Positions 1 through 8,547 of a stretch of 24,108 bases of DNA are shown here, piece by piece. How positions within the stretch are numbered: position 1 is the first letter of the stretch; the number at the start of each line of letters is the position of its first letter. The stretch covers positions 148 to 24,255 of the forward strand of contig DIWT01000020.1 in NCBI GenBank assembly GCA_002435745.1, written 5' to 3'. The notes beneath the pieces were generated by a model. It was not told where the DNA came from. It did not search any database and saw only the letters and a list, made by a program, of their open reading frames with translations. Both the position numbers and the translations under genes were made by a program. Origin of the DNA: a bacterium UBP15_UBA6099. GTDB taxonomy: Bacteria > UBP15 > UBA6099.

Positions 1-85
1 CATTTTTTTGTTCATGAACCCTATGTTCTATTCACTGCAAAAACGCGCCTTGCGTCTCGCATTCCATCCGCTCTGAACAATCGCT

Positions 86-110
86 CCCGAATCCTAATGA
101 CGGATTCGGG
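86..110 (-). terminator. Hairpin directly after the parvulin/TPR gene
   Basis: A perfect 9-bp inverted repeat (CCCGAATCC / GGATTCGGG, 7-base loop) begins on the base after the TAA stop of the upstream minus-strand gene. This placement suggests 3'-end formation for the long minus-strand operon. No U-tract follows the stem, so it is not a textbook intrinsic terminator. It could instead be a 3'-end stabilising hairpin. Bases 1-85 show nothing else I can support. Confidence 0.4.
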
Positions 111-1934
111 TTACTTCTTCTTTTTCGACTCAGGGACAAGGTAATCGCTTTCCTGCTCGACAGGTTCTTCTTCCGTCTGTTCGCCGGCTGCGGCGTCGTA
201 CGGATCAACCTCAAGCGTCTCAAGCTCTTTAAGTAGCTTTTCGACCTCAACGAGGGTTTTCTTGACCTTCGCGTCGGACTGGTACTTGGTTAGTCCGTCC
301 CTGATCTGGGTGAGGGCCGCTTTCTCGCCGACGGAAAAATCAACGGCTTCCGTGAAGGTTTCGACAGCGAGTTTCTTGTTGTTCAGCGACTGAGCTACTC
401 TCGCGACGGGCAGCATAAGCATCGAGTTGTACTCATACTTGTCGTCGGCGATTTTCTTAGCCTGTTTGTATGCTTCAAGAGCTTCTTTGAGGTATTCGTT
501 CGGGTCGGCTTTGGCGGATTTAGCGGCGTCCGCCTTCTTGGGTTTCGCCGTGTCGCTTTCCGCAGATTTAATTTCAACCTGTTTAGTCTTGTCGGGCGAC
601 GAGCCGTCGTCATCGGAGGTCTCTTTGTCCATTGCGCTCGCGTACGGGTCGTCTGCTAACGCCCGCATAGCCGATTCCGCGTTTTTCTGCTCGTAAACGG
701 TTCCTAGCTGATAATAAAGCCACTGGTTGTTCGGGTTCGCCTTGATGGCTTCCTCATAAAGTTTGATCGCCTCGTTCAGGTCAGGGGCGGCGGTTCCGGG
801 CTCGAAATACTGCCGCATGAGATATCTGTAAGATTTCAGTTCGAGGTCGAGTATCTCGACTTTATGCTTGCCGTCCGCCATCTGTTTTCTGACCCATTCC
901 TGAGCCAGTTGCTGAGCGTCTTTGTTCCTGATGAGAATGTGAGCGGGCAGAATGGATTCGTACTCTTTTTTAATCTCGGCATCGGTCGGCTTGTATTTGT
1001 CGTCTTTCTTGGCGGCTATAAGCCTTGCCGCAATCTCAGGCTTTTCAGCTTCGAATTCGGGGCCGGAAGCCGTCTTTTTGTCGATGAGCTTGATTATGTG
1101 GAATCCCAACTGAGTCTCCACAGGTTTCGGGGCGAGCTGGCCGGGGGCGAGCGAGAAAGCCGCTTTCTCGAACTCCTCGAAAAGCGTTCCGCGTTTTATC
1201 CATCCGAGTTGGCCGCCGGTTTCGCGGGTCGATTCATCCTCGGAGAACTGTCGGGCCAGATTCTCGAACGGCTCTCCAGTGTTCACTCTGGTTATCATGT
1301 CCGAAGCTCGTTTTTCCAGATTGCCTTTTTCCTTCTTTGCGAGTTCCTCTCCGATAGCTTGAGCGGTTTTGCGCTGGATGACATCCTTCATCATCATGTC
1401 TTTGTAAATCTCGTAGGTGACGCCCATTCTCAAGAGGTAGCTTCTGAACTCGTCTTCCCGCTCTTTGTCGGCGGCCACGCTGAGGAATTTCGCCTTGGCA
1501 CCTTTGTCCTTCGACTTTCTTTCAGGGCCTACTATCCGTTCTTTTTCTTCATTTATCGCTTTTGTTATCTCCGCGCTGTCGGCGGTGATGTTGCGCTTCT
1601 TCGCTTCCTGAAGGAACAGCTCTTGGCTGACGAAGATGTCTACGGCTTGGGTTCTCAGGAAGAGGTCTGCGACATAGTTGTTCATGCGCTGCCCGGTCTG
1701 AGCTTCGTAGTTCTGCTTGAACTGGATGTACTTGTAGTTGTATATCTCGGAAGGCACGTCCACTCCGTCAATGCGCATCGTGTTAGCCAAAGGTTTTGCG
1801 TCTTTGCGCGACTGGTCGGGCTTCAGGCCGGGGGCGAAAGCTCCATAGGTGAAGAACACCCCGAAGATAAGGAATATCCCGAGGAACGCCCACACGATGA
1901 TAGATGTGTTCTTTCTCAAATAGGAAATAATCAT
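111..1934 (-). CDS. Membrane-anchored SurA/PpiD-like parvulin protein with TPR tail
   Basis: 607 residues, a predicted envelope chaperone or peptidyl-prolyl isomerase. Residues 12-33 form one hydrophobic membrane segment near the N-terminus, as in PpiD. A SurA_N-like helical region follows (about 50-190). Residues 207-286 are a parvulin module with the signature FSEDES...GGQLGW, FEKAAFSL and a final LGFHIIKL. The C-terminal half has TPR-like helices (about 385-412 and 480-535), separated by a charged low-complexity stretch, and ends in KKKK. I chose the ATG at 1934 because AAAGGAG lies 8 bases upstream of it. An in-frame GTG at 1943 would sit only one base after that site. Oddity: the parvulin module appears to lack its first strand with the active-site His (usual form ASHIL), while an AHILIRN motif occurs after the module at 331-337. 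The gene is last in the minus-strand operon, after a 65-base gap that holds a 6-bp GC hairpin (1960-1976). PPIase activity is uncertain. Confidence 0.85.
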   Translation of the reverse strand: MIISYLRKNTSIIVWAFLGIFLIFGVFFTYGAFAPGLKPDQSRKDAKPLANTMRIDGVDVPSEIYNYKYIQFKQNYEAQTGQRMNNYVADLFLRTQAVDIFVSQELFLQEAKKRNITADSAEITKAINEEKERIVGPERKSKDKGAKAKFLSVAADKEREDEFRSYLLRMGVTYEIYKDMMMKDVIQRKTAQAIGEELAKKEKGNLEKRASDMITRVNTGEPFENLARQFSEDESTRETGGQLGWIKRGTLFEEFEKAAFSLAPGQLAPKPVETQLGFHIIKLIDKKTASGPEFEAEKPEIAARLIAAKKDDKYKPTDAEIKKEYESILPAHILIRNKDAQQLAQEWVRKQMADGKHKVEILDLELKSYRYLMRQYFEPGTAAPDLNEAIKLYEEAIKANPNNQWLYYQLGTVYEQKNAESAMRALADDPYASAMDKETSDDDGSSPDKTKQVEIKSAESDTAKPKKADAAKSAKADPNEYLKEALEAYKQAKKIADDKYEYNSMLMLPVARVAQSLNNKKLAVETFTEAVDFSVGEKAALTQIRDGLTKYQSDAKVKKTLVEVEKLLKELETLEVDPYDAAAGEQTEEEPVEQESDYLVPESKKKK

Positions 1935-1999
1935 TCCGCACACTCCTTTAAGGATAAAGGCCGCGGGTCGCGCGGCGGTATTATGACAGCCTCTGCTTG

Positions 2000-2815
2000 T
2001 TATTTCTTTTTAAAACTCGGGACGGCGGTCAGCGCTTTCTCGGCTTGCGCGCCCGGCGCGAAATCCCGCCATTCAATGGTTCTTTTAAATAAATACTCTT
2101 TGCCTTTTTTTACAAATAAATCCTGTCTCGCAAGCATGACGGGACTGCCTGAGAAGTAGTTCACGGTGCGGCTCAGTTCTCCAGTCACCTGCATAACGTG
2201 AGAGCCTGTCGCTGGAAGAAATTCAAAGACTACTTCGTTCTCGGCTTTCGAGCCTTCGACGTGAGCGCTGACGGAGCCGGCTCCGTCTATCGAAGCGCGC
2301 AGGTTTTTCAGAAACATTCTGTAATCCGCTCCCGGAATATCCCTTACTCTCGGGTCGCTCTGCGGCAGGGTGGTAAGCCCGGCCGGCTTATAAACATAAT
2401 ATTTATAATCTCCGGCTTTTGCGTCCTTTTTATGAACAACCACTGTGTTCTGGTGATGTCCGCGCAGAGCTTCAAGCCTCATGAGCCAGCCGTCTTCTTT
2501 TTCGGTGTATTTCATCGTGAACTCGTTGCGCAGCGCTTCTCTCTTTTCATCGTCGAGTTTCTTTGCTGGTTGCAGCGGTTGAATCAGGCTGAAACTAAGC
2601 GAGTATTCCTTGACCGGCTCCACGTAAGCAAGGATGGAATCCAAGAATTCGGCGGGGGAGGGCGGTTTGGGCGCGGGCTGTTCCGCCGCGGCCTGAGCTG
2701 GCTGTTCTTCGGCGGATGACGCCGCGGGCGGAGGGGCGGACGGAGCTTGAGCGAGCGCGGCCCCGAAGGATGCGAATAGAATTGAAGCGATTATTGCGGC
2801 AAAGAACTTTTTCAT
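2000..2815 (-). CDS. Exported LolA/DUF1571-like protein
   Basis: 271 residues. A signal peptide is clear: MKKFF, then a hydrophobic core ending in an AxA-type site near residue 22 (ALA-Q). A Pro/Ala-rich linker follows to about residue 52. The remainder (from PAEFLDSILAYVEPVKEY) resembles the half-open beta-barrel proteins of the LolA/DUF1571 group: an initial helix, then repeated strands such as TMKYTEKEDGWLMRLE and KYYVYKPAGLTTLP. Such proteins bind lipids or lipoproteins in the periplasm, but I see no motif that fixes the ligand. It starts 16 bases after ruvB and precedes the parvulin/TPR protein, so the last two genes of the operon both act in the envelope. No strong ribosome binding site is visible, which suggests translational coupling to ruvB. 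The family assignment is tentative; a plain secreted protein of unknown function remains possible. Confidence 0.6.
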   Translation of the reverse strand: MKKFFAAIIASILFASFGAALAQAPSAPPPAASSAEEQPAQAAAEQPAPKPPSPAEFLDSILAYVEPVKEYSLSFSLIQPLQPAKKLDDEKREALRNEFTMKYTEKEDGWLMRLEALRGHHQNTVVVHKKDAKAGDYKYYVYKPAGLTTLPQSDPRVRDIPGADYRMFLKNLRASIDGAGSVSAHVEGSKAENEVVFEFLPATGSHVMQVTGELSRTVNYFSGSPVMLARQDLFVKKGKEYLFKRTIEWRDFAPGAQAEKALTAVPSFKKK

Positions 2816-2831
2816 AAAACGTGTCGGCGGC

Positions 2832-3875
2832 CTATTCTTTCCAGAGATCGGCCTGCCGATTCTCCCTTCCCGGTTTGATGTTGAGATGCTGGTATGCGAG
2901 GTCTGTTGCGACGCGGCCTCTCGGCGTTCGTTGTATGAAGCCGAGTTTCGCCAGATAAGGCTCGTAAACGTCGTTTATGGTGTCCTGCTCCTCGCTGACT
3001 ACGGCGGCAAGCGTGTCGAGCCCGACGGGGCCGCCTTTGAATTTTTTTATTATCGCCTCAAGGATGAGGCGGTCCATTTTTTCGAGTCCGACAGAATCGA
3101 CTTCGAGCATGGCTAGCCCTTCGGCGGCGAGAGCGGGAGTGATCGCGCCGTCGCCCTTTACCTGAGCGTAGTCCCGCACCCGTTTGAGCAGCCGGTTGGC
3201 GACGCGCGGCGTGCCTCTGGAGCGTTTTGCAAGCTCTTTGGCCGCTTCTATTTCAATGGTTATGCCGAGAACTCCCGCCGCTCTTAAAATGATTTCCGTC
3301 AGGTCTCGCTCCTCGTAAAAGTCCATGCGGTGAGCGATTCCGAAGCGGTCGCGGAGAGGGGATGTCAGAAGAGCGGCGCGCGTGGTCGCTCCCACGAGAG
3401 TGAAACGCGGAAGGTCGAGCTTGATGGAGCGGGCGCTGGGGCCTTCCCCGATTATGATGTCGAGCTTGTAGTCTTCGAGAGCGGGATACAGCGTTTCTTC
3501 GACAACCCTGTTGAGGCGGTGCACTTCGTCGATGAAGAGGACTTCTCTGTCCGCGAGGTTTGTGAGAATGGCGGCGAGGTCGCCCGCGCGCTCAATGGCC
3601 GGGCCGGAAGTCGATCTGACGTTTACGCCGAGTTCGGCGGCGATGATGTTTGCGAGAGTGGTTTTTCCGAGGCCGGGCGGGCCGTGAAGCAACACATGAT
3701 CCAGAGGCTCGCCCCGTTCGAGGGCGGCTTTGATGGATATCTCCAGATTCTCTTTTACCCGATCCTGTCCTATGTATTCGGCCAGCCTCGACGGTCGAAG
3801 CGAGTTCTCCGACTTCTTTTCGTCGTCGGCGGGTCTGCCCGATACAATGCGGTCCGGCCTGTCCGATTCTCTCAT
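2832..3875 (-). CDS. ruvB: Holliday junction branch migration ATPase RuvB
   Basis: 347 residues, the usual length. RuvB is the hexameric AAA+ motor that drives branch migration on RuvA-bound Holliday junctions in recombinational repair. The sequence shows an N-terminal LRPSRLAEYIGQ segment, Walker A GPPGLGKT (65-72), Walker B LFIDEVH (113-119), sensor 1 GATTRAA (162-168), the arginine-finger region SPLRDRFG (172-179), and a C-terminal winged helix with GGPVGLDTLAA and RTPRGRVATDLAY. The ATG lies 6 bases after the argF stop. ruvA and ruvC, often linked to ruvB, are not in this window. Lying inside an arginine operon is an unusual position. Confidence 0.97.
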   Translation of the reverse strand: MRESDRPDRIVSGRPADDEKKSENSLRPSRLAEYIGQDRVKENLEISIKAALERGEPLDHVLLHGPPGLGKTTLANIIAAELGVNVRSTSGPAIERAGDLAAILTNLADREVLFIDEVHRLNRVVEETLYPALEDYKLDIIIGEGPSARSIKLDLPRFTLVGATTRAALLTSPLRDRFGIAHRMDFYEERDLTEIILRAAGVLGITIEIEAAKELAKRSRGTPRVANRLLKRVRDYAQVKGDGAITPALAAEGLAMLEVDSVGLEKMDRLILEAIIKKFKGGPVGLDTLAAVVSEEQDTINDVYEPYLAKLGFIQRTPRGRVATDLAYQHLNIKPGRENRQADLWKE

Positions 3876-3881
3876 TTTATG

Positions 3882-4829
3882 TTATTCGCCAATAAGCAGC
3901 GCCATTACGGCTTTCTGCGCGTGAAGCCTGTTCTCGGCCTGATCTATCACTATGGAGCGGTCCCCGTCCATGACGTCGGGGTGGACTTCTTCGCCTCTGT
4001 GGGCGGGCATATCGTGCATGAAGAGCGCGCCGTGCGCCGCCAGCGACATCAGTTTCGGCGTGACCTCGTATCCGGCGAACGCATCTTTTCTGCGCTCCGC
4101 CTCGGCCTCGTCTCCCATGCTTATCCAGACATCGGTGTAAACGATGTCCGCGCCCCTTACGGCGTCCTCAGGATTATTGAACACCTCTATCCTTGCGCCG
4201 CTCTTTTTTGCGTCCGCGAGAGCAGCTTTCATAACTTCCTGCGTAGGCCCATAACTTTCCGGACACCCAAGCGACACGTCTATGCCCACTTTTGCCAGAA
4301 CGACTGTGAGCGAAGAAGCGACGTTGTTTTCCGCGTCGCCTATGTACGCCACCTTGGTTTTTACGCCCCGGCCCCTGTGTTCGTAGATGGTCAACAGGTC
4401 GGCGAGCGCTTGGCAGGGATGCGCCTTGTCGCATAGCGCGTTGATAACCGGAGCCCCGCTGTGCTCAGCCATCTCTTTGACGTCAGCGTGGTTGTACGCG
4501 CGGTACACGATTCCGTGAATATATCGCGAAAGCACCCGGGCGGTGTCCATCAGAGGCTCTCCGCGCCCTGAGTGGGTGGAGCCGGAATTTATGAATATCG
4601 TCTGTCCGCCGAGTTGGTGAATCCCCACCTCGAACGAAACCCGAGTGCGGAGCGACTGCTTTTCGAAGTAGAGGGCGATTGATTTCCCGGCAAGCGGCAG
4701 CCGGGCGTGGCGACCAGCGTCCTTCAACTCGCTTTTAAGCGCCGACGCTACGGATATGATTTCCTGTATCTCAACCGCCGTGTAGTTCTTCAGGTCGATT
4801 AGGTCGCGGCCTTTAAGCGAGACTGTCAT
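3882..4829 (-). CDS. argF: Ornithine carbamoyltransferase
   Basis: 315 residues. It makes citrulline from ornithine and carbamoyl phosphate in the cytoplasm, and acts as a homotrimer in the family. The carbamoyl-phosphate loop reads QSLRTRVSFE (58-67; classical form STRTR). HPCQALADLLT (137-147), the ornithine-loop TDVWISMGDE (232-241) and DQAENRLHAQKA (296-307) are intact. The usual HCLP motif is HDMP here (272-275), so the cysteine that contacts ornithine is aspartate; the codon is GAT. The rest of that block (AHRGEEV) is canonical, so I keep the ornithine call rather than an acetyl- or succinyl-ornithine enzyme. Its ATG overlaps the argD stop by four bases (ATGA), which implies translational coupling. 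Confidence 0.93.
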   Translation of the reverse strand: MTVSLKGRDLIDLKNYTAVEIQEIISVASALKSELKDAGRHARLPLAGKSIALYFEKQSLRTRVSFEVGIHQLGGQTIFINSGSTHSGRGEPLMDTARVLSRYIHGIVYRAYNHADVKEMAEHSGAPVINALCDKAHPCQALADLLTIYEHRGRGVKTKVAYIGDAENNVASSLTVVLAKVGIDVSLGCPESYGPTQEVMKAALADAKKSGARIEVFNNPEDAVRGADIVYTDVWISMGDEAEAERRKDAFAGYEVTPKLMSLAAHGALFMHDMPAHRGEEVHPDVMDGDRSIVIDQAENRLHAQKAVMALLIGE

Positions 4830-6040
4830 TTTTCTTTCTCCGAGCCGGCGCGGGCGCGGAGGAACTCCTCCAGCAGCCTCGTGAACTCGCCGGCGTGTTT
4901 CTTTTCGATGATGAACGGCGGAAGTATCCTTATGATATTGCTTCTTATGGCGTTGATTAGGACGCCGTTCTGCATAAAGAACGCCGCCGCGTCAGCCGCG
5001 ATATCGTTTTCAAGCTCGACCGCGAGCATCAGTCCCTTGCCTCTGACTTCGCGTATGCCGAGGCCGCTCCTGCGGAGTTTTTCCACATCGGCGGTTATCC
5101 GCTCGCCCATAGTTTTTACGTTTACCAGCAGTTTCTTCTCTTCCACTTCGTCGAGGAACGCGTTTGCGGCCGCGCATACAACCGGGCCGCCCCCGAAAGT
5201 CGTCGCGTGCGCTCCCGGAGCGAACCCTCCGGCAAGCTTCCCGCGCGCCATCATGACTCCCAGCGGCAGTCCGCCGCCTATCGGTTTCGCCAGCGTCACC
5301 GCGTCAGGCTTGACGCGGTAATGCTCGAACGCGAACCACGTCCCCGTCCTGCCCAATCCGCACTGCACCTCGTCGAATATCAGTTGAATCCCGTGTTTGT
5401 TCCTGAGCGCGGCAAGCCCTCGCATGAATTTCGGGGATGCCGGATATATTCCCGCCTCGCCTTGCACCGGCTCAATCATGATGGCGGCTGTCTTTTTCGT
5501 TATCGCTTTCTCAACAGAATCGATGTCGTTGAAAATCGCGTGCTTGAATCCGGGAGCCAGCGGGTCGAATCCTTTTTTATACACGTCCTGTCCGGTGGCG
5601 GTCAGAGTCATCAGGGTGCGACCGTGGAACGAGTTCTTGAAGCAGATTATTTCATGGCGTCCGTCATTGAGAACTTCGGAGTGGAACCTTCGGACAAGCT
5701 TGATGGCCGCCTCGTTAGCCTCGGCGCCGCTGTTGCAGAAGAAAGCCTTGTCCATGCCAGACAGGGAGGTCAGCCGTCCTGCCAGCCTGAGCATCGGCTC
5801 GGTGTAGTAAAGGTTGGAAACGTGGGATAGCTTGCGCGCCTGCGCGCTTATCGCCGCCGCAACTCGTTTGTTGCAATGGCCAAGCGCGTTCACCGCAAGC
5901 CCTGTCACAAAATCCAGATAGCGGTTCCCGGAATCGTCGTATACATATACGCCTGCGCCGCGGTCGAGCATCAGCGGCGTTCGCCGGTACGTTTGAAACA
6001 CATGTTTTTTGTCCAAATCAGATGCTTCCGAAAATTTCAA
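4826..6040 (-). CDS. argD: Acetylornithine aminotransferase
   Basis: 404 residues, a class-III PLP aminotransferase. It converts N-acetylglutamate semialdehyde to N-acetylornithine with glutamate as donor. Visible landmarks are NSGAEANEAAIKLVRR (103-118), the PLP-contacting FDEVQCGLGRTG (222-233) and the Schiff-base lysine in LAKPIGGGLPLG (K252). The start is TTG at 6040, preceded by GGGAG. Its N-terminus (DLDKKHVFQTYRRTP) begins where the family begins and no nearer ATG exists. It lies 12 bases downstream of argJ and overlaps argF by 4 bases. Some family members also act on succinyl-diaminopimelate; the arg context argues for ArgD. Confidence 0.95.
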   Translation of the reverse strand: MKFSEASDLDKKHVFQTYRRTPLMLDRGAGVYVYDDSGNRYLDFVTGLAVNALGHCNKRVAAAISAQARKLSHVSNLYYTEPMLRLAGRLTSLSGMDKAFFCNSGAEANEAAIKLVRRFHSEVLNDGRHEIICFKNSFHGRTLMTLTATGQDVYKKGFDPLAPGFKHAIFNDIDSVEKAITKKTAAIMIEPVQGEAGIYPASPKFMRGLAALRNKHGIQLIFDEVQCGLGRTGTWFAFEHYRVKPDAVTLAKPIGGGLPLGVMMARGKLAGGFAPGAHATTFGGGPVVCAAANAFLDEVEEKKLLVNVKTMGERITADVEKLRRSGLGIREVRGKGLMLAVELENDIAADAAAFFMQNGVLINAIRSNIIRILPPFIIEKKHAGEFTRLLEEFLRARAGSEKEK

Positions 6041-6052
6041 AATCCGCTCCCG

Positions 6053-7291
6053 TCACGTCGTATATTCGGCGTTAATCTTAACATAGTCATAAGATAAATC
6101 ACAAGACCAGAAGCGGGCTGAAGAGCGACCCGCTCCGGCGTCCAGCTTTATCGTCACTTCTTTGCCTTTAAATATGCTGTCCGGGGCCTCGGCAATCCGG
6201 CCCTTGTCGTACACCCTGAGACCGTCGATGTCCAGCCGCGTTTTTGCAGGGTCGAGCGCGGCTCCGCTTGTGGCCGCCGCGGAAACTATTCTTCCCCAGT
6301 TGGGATCGCCGCCGAAGATGGCTGTTTTAACCAGCAGCGATTCTGCGATGCCGCGCGCCATTCGTCTCGCGTCCGCCTCAGACGCCGCTCCGACTATCTC
6401 AATGGACACCAGTTTAGTGGCTCCTTCGCCGTCTCTTGCGATTTCCCGCGCGAGCGCTCCGGCGACAAGACAGAGCGCTTCTCTGAACCTCTCGCGTCCG
6501 CCTGTGTCTTTCGCGTCCAGCTTCACTCCGCTCATTCCGTTTGCCATTATCAGCGCAGTGTCGTTCGGACTCATGTCGCCGTCGACCGACACCGAATTGA
6601 ACGTGTCGTCCACGCAGTCCGCCGCCACCGAGCGCAGCATCGAGAAAGGAATGTCAACGTCGGTAAAAATAAAAGCGAACATCGTGGCCATGTTGGGAGC
6701 GATCATGCCGGAGCCTTTCGCGACTCCGCCTATGTGATATTTCTTGTTGCCATGTTTGACGGAGACCGCGAACATCTTTTCGCGCGTGTCAGTGGTGAGG
6801 ATGGCGCGCGCCGCCGAGAGCGCCCCTTCTTTTGAAAGCGACGCCACGAGAGAGTCCAGACCGCCTCTTATCACGTCTATTGGCAGCGGGCGCCCGATTA
6901 CTCCGGTCGAGCAGAACAGCGACATCTCCGGCGGGACTCCCAGCTTGGAGGCGAGAGCGGCGGCCACCGCGAGGTTGTCCCTCTCTCCCTTTTCTCCTGT
7001 GGCGCAGTTCGCGTTCTTGCTGTTCACCAACAGCGCGCGGCACCTGTTCCGGCTGGCCTTGAGCGTTTCCCTGAAGACGGGGATGTGAGCGCCGAGGAGT
7101 TTATTCGTGGTGAAGAACGCGGCGGTTTTGCAGGGCTGTTCCGACACGAAGAGAGCGCAGTCCGGCGCGCCGTTCGGTTTCAGGCCGATGTGAGCGCCCG
7201 CGCAGGAGATTCCCTCCACCGCGCACGGCCCGCCGGCTACCGCTTCAAGATATGATTTCCGCGCAACTTCGCTATTGAACGCTTCCGTCAT
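6053..7291 (-). CDS. argJ: Glutamate N-acetyltransferase / amino-acid acetyltransferase
   Basis: 412 residues. It transfers the acetyl group from acetylornithine to glutamate, closing the cyclic ornithine pathway; bifunctional members also use acetyl-CoA. The proenzyme self-cleaves before a conserved threonine, here T203 in KGSGMIAPNMATMFAF (192-207), to give the two chains. Other typical segments are NSKNANCATG (90-99), a CSTGVIGRPLP block (127-137) and GGDPNWGRI. The ATG at 7291 lies 3 bases after the argC stop. Whether this ArgJ is mono- or bifunctional cannot be read from sequence by eye. Confidence 0.96.
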   Translation of the reverse strand: MTEAFNSEVARKSYLEAVAGGPCAVEGISCAGAHIGLKPNGAPDCALFVSEQPCKTAAFFTTNKLLGAHIPVFRETLKASRNRCRALLVNSKNANCATGEKGERDNLAVAAALASKLGVPPEMSLFCSTGVIGRPLPIDVIRGGLDSLVASLSKEGALSAARAILTTDTREKMFAVSVKHGNKKYHIGGVAKGSGMIAPNMATMFAFIFTDVDIPFSMLRSVAADCVDDTFNSVSVDGDMSPNDTALIMANGMSGVKLDAKDTGGRERFREALCLVAGALAREIARDGEGATKLVSIEIVGAASEADARRMARGIAESLLVKTAIFGGDPNWGRIVSAAATSGAALDPAKTRLDIDGLRVYDKGRIAEAPDSIFKGKEVTIKLDAGAGRSSARFWSCDLSYDYVKINAEYTT

Positions 7292-7294
7292 TTC

Positions 7295-8353
7295 TCACGG
7301 CATCCACGGCGCGGCGAGCAGCCCGGATGTCTCTTCCAGACCGAACACTATGTTCATGTTCTGAATCGCCTGTCCCGCGGCTCCTTTGATAAGATTGTCA
7401 ATCGCCGACACTATTTTAAGAATTCGCTGTTCGGAATCGTAGAAAACATTCATAAGGCAGACGTTCGTGCCGACAACCTGTTTGACCGACGGTATGCGTC
7501 CCGGCGCGGCCACCACCGCAAACGGCTCTCCGGGGTAGAACCCTTCGTACGCTTCGCGTATCTCTTTTTCCGTTATGCCGCCGTCAAGAGGGACGCACAT
7601 CGTAGTGAGAATCCCTCTCGAAACGGGTATCAGGTGCGGCGTGAAAGTCAGCCTCGGAACTTGTCCGAGCGCGGCCGCGGTCTCCTGCAACATCTCCGAG
7701 GTGTGCCGGTGGCCCACCATGCCATAAGGCGCGAACTCGTTGGTCGCCTCGCAGAAAAGCAGGTGCGGCTTCAAGTTGCGCCCCGCGCCTGAGTAACCTG
7801 ATTTCGAATCGATGATAATCGGCCCGGCCACATAGTCCTTGATTTTAGACAGAGGCCTTGCCGCGAGCGCCACGCTTGTCGGATAACATCCGGGGTTAGC
7901 CACTAGGCGCGCCCCTTTTATCTTTTCCCTGTAGGCCTCGCAAAGCCCGTAAACGGCCTTCTTCAGCAACTCGGGTTTCGGATGCTCGTAGTTATACCAT
8001 TTGACGTAGTCGGCGGGATCGCTGAGCCTGAAGTCCGCGCTGATGTCGATGACGACGGCGGTCTCCAACAGAGCTTCGACGATATCGTAAGACTTGCCGT
8101 GGGGCAGGGCGAGGAAAAAAACATCGGCGTCTTTGAAATCCGGCGCGGCGGCGTGGGGCGAGTATTTCAGCCCGCGCGGCGCGAGCGTCTGCGGAAACGT
8201 CTCGGACACTGATTTTCCGTTGTAAGTGTTTGACGTGGCAAAAACGACCTCGGCGTCCGGGCGCGTTGAGAGCAGCCTCAGAACTTCAAGGCCCGCGTAT
8301 CCGGAGGCTCCGACCACGGCGCATCTGATTTTTTCAACTCTTGCCTCAGCCAT
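7295..8353 (-). CDS. argC: N-acetyl-gamma-glutamyl-phosphate reductase
   Basis: 352 residues. An NADPH-dependent reductase that makes N-acetylglutamate semialdehyde, the third step of ornithine synthesis. The Rossmann motif is GASGYAG (15-21). The catalytic cysteine is C156 in VANPGCYPTS, and GHRHTSEM follows in the substrate domain. The C-terminus carries NLIKGAAGQAIQNMN, typical of the type-1 enzyme. It opens the tight arg gene run and lies 194 bases downstream of rpsI. I found no convincing promoter in that gap, so it may be read through from the rplM promoter or from a promoter I cannot see. Confidence 0.96.
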   Translation of the reverse strand: MAEARVEKIRCAVVGASGYAGLEVLRLLSTRPDAEVVFATSNTYNGKSVSETFPQTLAPRGLKYSPHAAAPDFKDADVFFLALPHGKSYDIVEALLETAVVIDISADFRLSDPADYVKWYNYEHPKPELLKKAVYGLCEAYREKIKGARLVANPGCYPTSVALAARPLSKIKDYVAGPIIIDSKSGYSGAGRNLKPHLLFCEATNEFAPYGMVGHRHTSEMLQETAAALGQVPRLTFTPHLIPVSRGILTTMCVPLDGGITEKEIREAYEGFYPGEPFAVVAAPGRIPSVKQVVGTNVCLMNVFYDSEQRILKIVSAIDNLIKGAAGQAIQNMNIVFGLEETSGLLAAPWMP

Positions 8354-8547
8354 CGGTTATCATCGCCTTTCGACCGAAAATCTGAAATCGCGAATTGAAT
8401 TCAGCGGTCTCCAAAACACAATCGGGAGCCGGCTGAATATAAAAGCTGAACCAGCGAACCGGCTTGATGAAATCGGAATGTCTCCTGAATGCCGGGAGCC
8501 TGAGAGTGACAGGAAAGCCGGTGTCCGCGCGCGAAGCGCGGGGCGCG
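8354..8547 (-). other. rpsI-argC intergenic region with GC hairpin
   Basis: A short GC hairpin (CCGCGC / GCGCGG, 8525-8541) directly follows the rpsI stop without a U-tract, so it is at best a weak terminator. The rest of the gap contains no gene. I see only a half-match to an arginine-repressor box (around 8432-8450). The placement of ribosomal genes before argC leaves open whether arg expression is partly by read-through. Confidence 0.3.

Noticed and set aside
864..2159. 431-codon plus-strand ORF over the parvulin/TPR gene
   Set aside because: Antisense shadow in GC-rich DNA; the minus frame has clear domains, signal anchor and ribosome binding site.
3330..4436. 368-codon plus-strand ORF over ruvB and argF
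   Set aside because: It crosses two well-identified minus-strand genes and has no recognisable domain.
8432..8450. Possible arginine-repressor box before argC
   Set aside because: Only one half (CTGAAT plus an AT-rich centre) fits; the second half lacks ATTCA, and no promoter lies next to it.
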